The position numbers and the translations under genes were made by a program. Below the pieces are notes generated by a model. The model had not been told where the DNA came from. It ran no database searches and worked only from the letters and a program-made list of their open reading frames with translations. DNA of 64,000 nt from Nannochloropsis salina CCMP1776 (lineage: Eukaryota > Sar > Eustigmatophyceae > Eustigmatales > Monodopsidaceae), in NCBI GenBank assembly GCA_004565275.1, contig SDOX01000145.1:317071-381070 (forward strand). The letters run 5' to 3'. Numbering within the stretch: the stretch's first letter is position 1; the number at the start of each line of letters is the position of its first letter. Of the stretch, positions 63,768-64,000 are shown piece after piece.

Positions 63768-63921
63768 TTAAATTTGCCGTTGAGTCGATGCAGCCACCAT
63801 ACTCATGGGTATGATTGCTATTTCCACTTGGCAGTACACGAACAGTAAGAAATTGACCATGGAAAGGAATAAAAGCATGGCAGGTCGCTTAGGTTGATCT
63901 GCAGCATATCTGCGCTTCATA
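63768..63921 (-). CDS. Last exon of a gene entering from the right, with a C-terminal membrane segment
   Basis: Open minus frame preceded by a pyrimidine-rich tract ending GGGCAG (acceptor at 63922-63923). It encodes about 50 residues: a basic piece (MKRRYAADQPKRPA), a clear membrane helix (MLLFLSMVNFLLFVYCQV) and a short tail ending STQRQI. It is convergent to the coiled-coil gene, with 43 bp between stop codons. The gene is partial, so its identity is unknown. Confidence 0.45.
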
Positions 63922-64000
63922 CTGCCCGAACAAAAGAACAAAGTCAAAAGTCTTCGGGATACTGCAGAACATTGTTTGGTCTTTTCTTTCAATCCTTCCC

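Overview
The window is nuclear DNA of a photosynthetic stramenopile (ochrophyte); a eustigmatophyte-like or diatom-like alga fits best. Three things point there. (1) The genes are eukaryotic, with GT-AG introns mostly of about 80-350 nt, and cover RNA polymerase II, Mediator, AP-4, SLY1 and DMC1. (2) At least five proteins carry a signal peptide ending in a phenylalanine cleavage motif (AAGF, TQAF, VQSF, VMAF, SEAF) followed by a basic or Ser-rich stretch. This is the bipartite presequence used to enter red-algal-derived complex plastids. (3) Cyanobacterial/bacterial-type functions are nuclear (gyrase A, Pth, RsmD-like methylase). I cannot name the species. No prophage, CRISPR array, rRNA, tRNA or recognisable transposon was seen.

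Layout. 1-14.7 kb: F-box/LRR protein running off the left edge (-), His-rich urease accessory UreG (-), prolyl 4-hydroxylase (-), plastid PDZ-cyclophilin (+), G-patch protein (-), two or three doubtful small genes, aspartate carbamoyltransferase (-), TCAIM-like protein (+). 14.7-16.1 kb: AT-rich stretch without genes. 16.1-35.2 kb: ABCF2-type ATPase (-), plastid protein of unknown function (+), METTL16 (+), RsmD-like methylase (-), CLC transporter (+), AP-4 beta (-), inositol dehydrogenase-like enzyme (+), gyrase A (-). 35.9-43.3 kb: membrane-anchored protein of unknown function (+), HEAT-repeat protein (-), mitochondrial bL35 (+), C1-VPS9 Rab GEF (-). 43.3-50.5 kb: short telomere-like tract, RPB7 (-), serine acetyltransferase-like protein (+), PqiA-like membrane protein (+), pseudouridine synthase (-). 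51.2-64 kb: DMC1 (-), MED22 (-), SLY1 (+), peptidyl-tRNA hydrolase (+), large coiled-coil protein (+), and the last exon of a gene entering from the right (-).

Genes are packed densely on both strands, with convergent gaps of 0.2-0.8 kb and divergent gaps of 0.15-0.8 kb. They do not form one pathway; this is housekeeping gene space with some unusual domain architectures. Exon joins were worked out by hand from splice sites, reading phase and family similarity. In each multi-exon model given as firm, the joined length is a multiple of three and the reading frame is preserved. The observations most worth a second look are the PDZ-cyclophilin fusion, the C1-VPS9 fusion, the serine acetyltransferase-like protein lacking the catalytic Asp-His pair, the CLC with altered pore motifs, two genes that both begin with a 12-nt coding exon, and the conserved-looking plastid protein at 18.8-20.4 kb.
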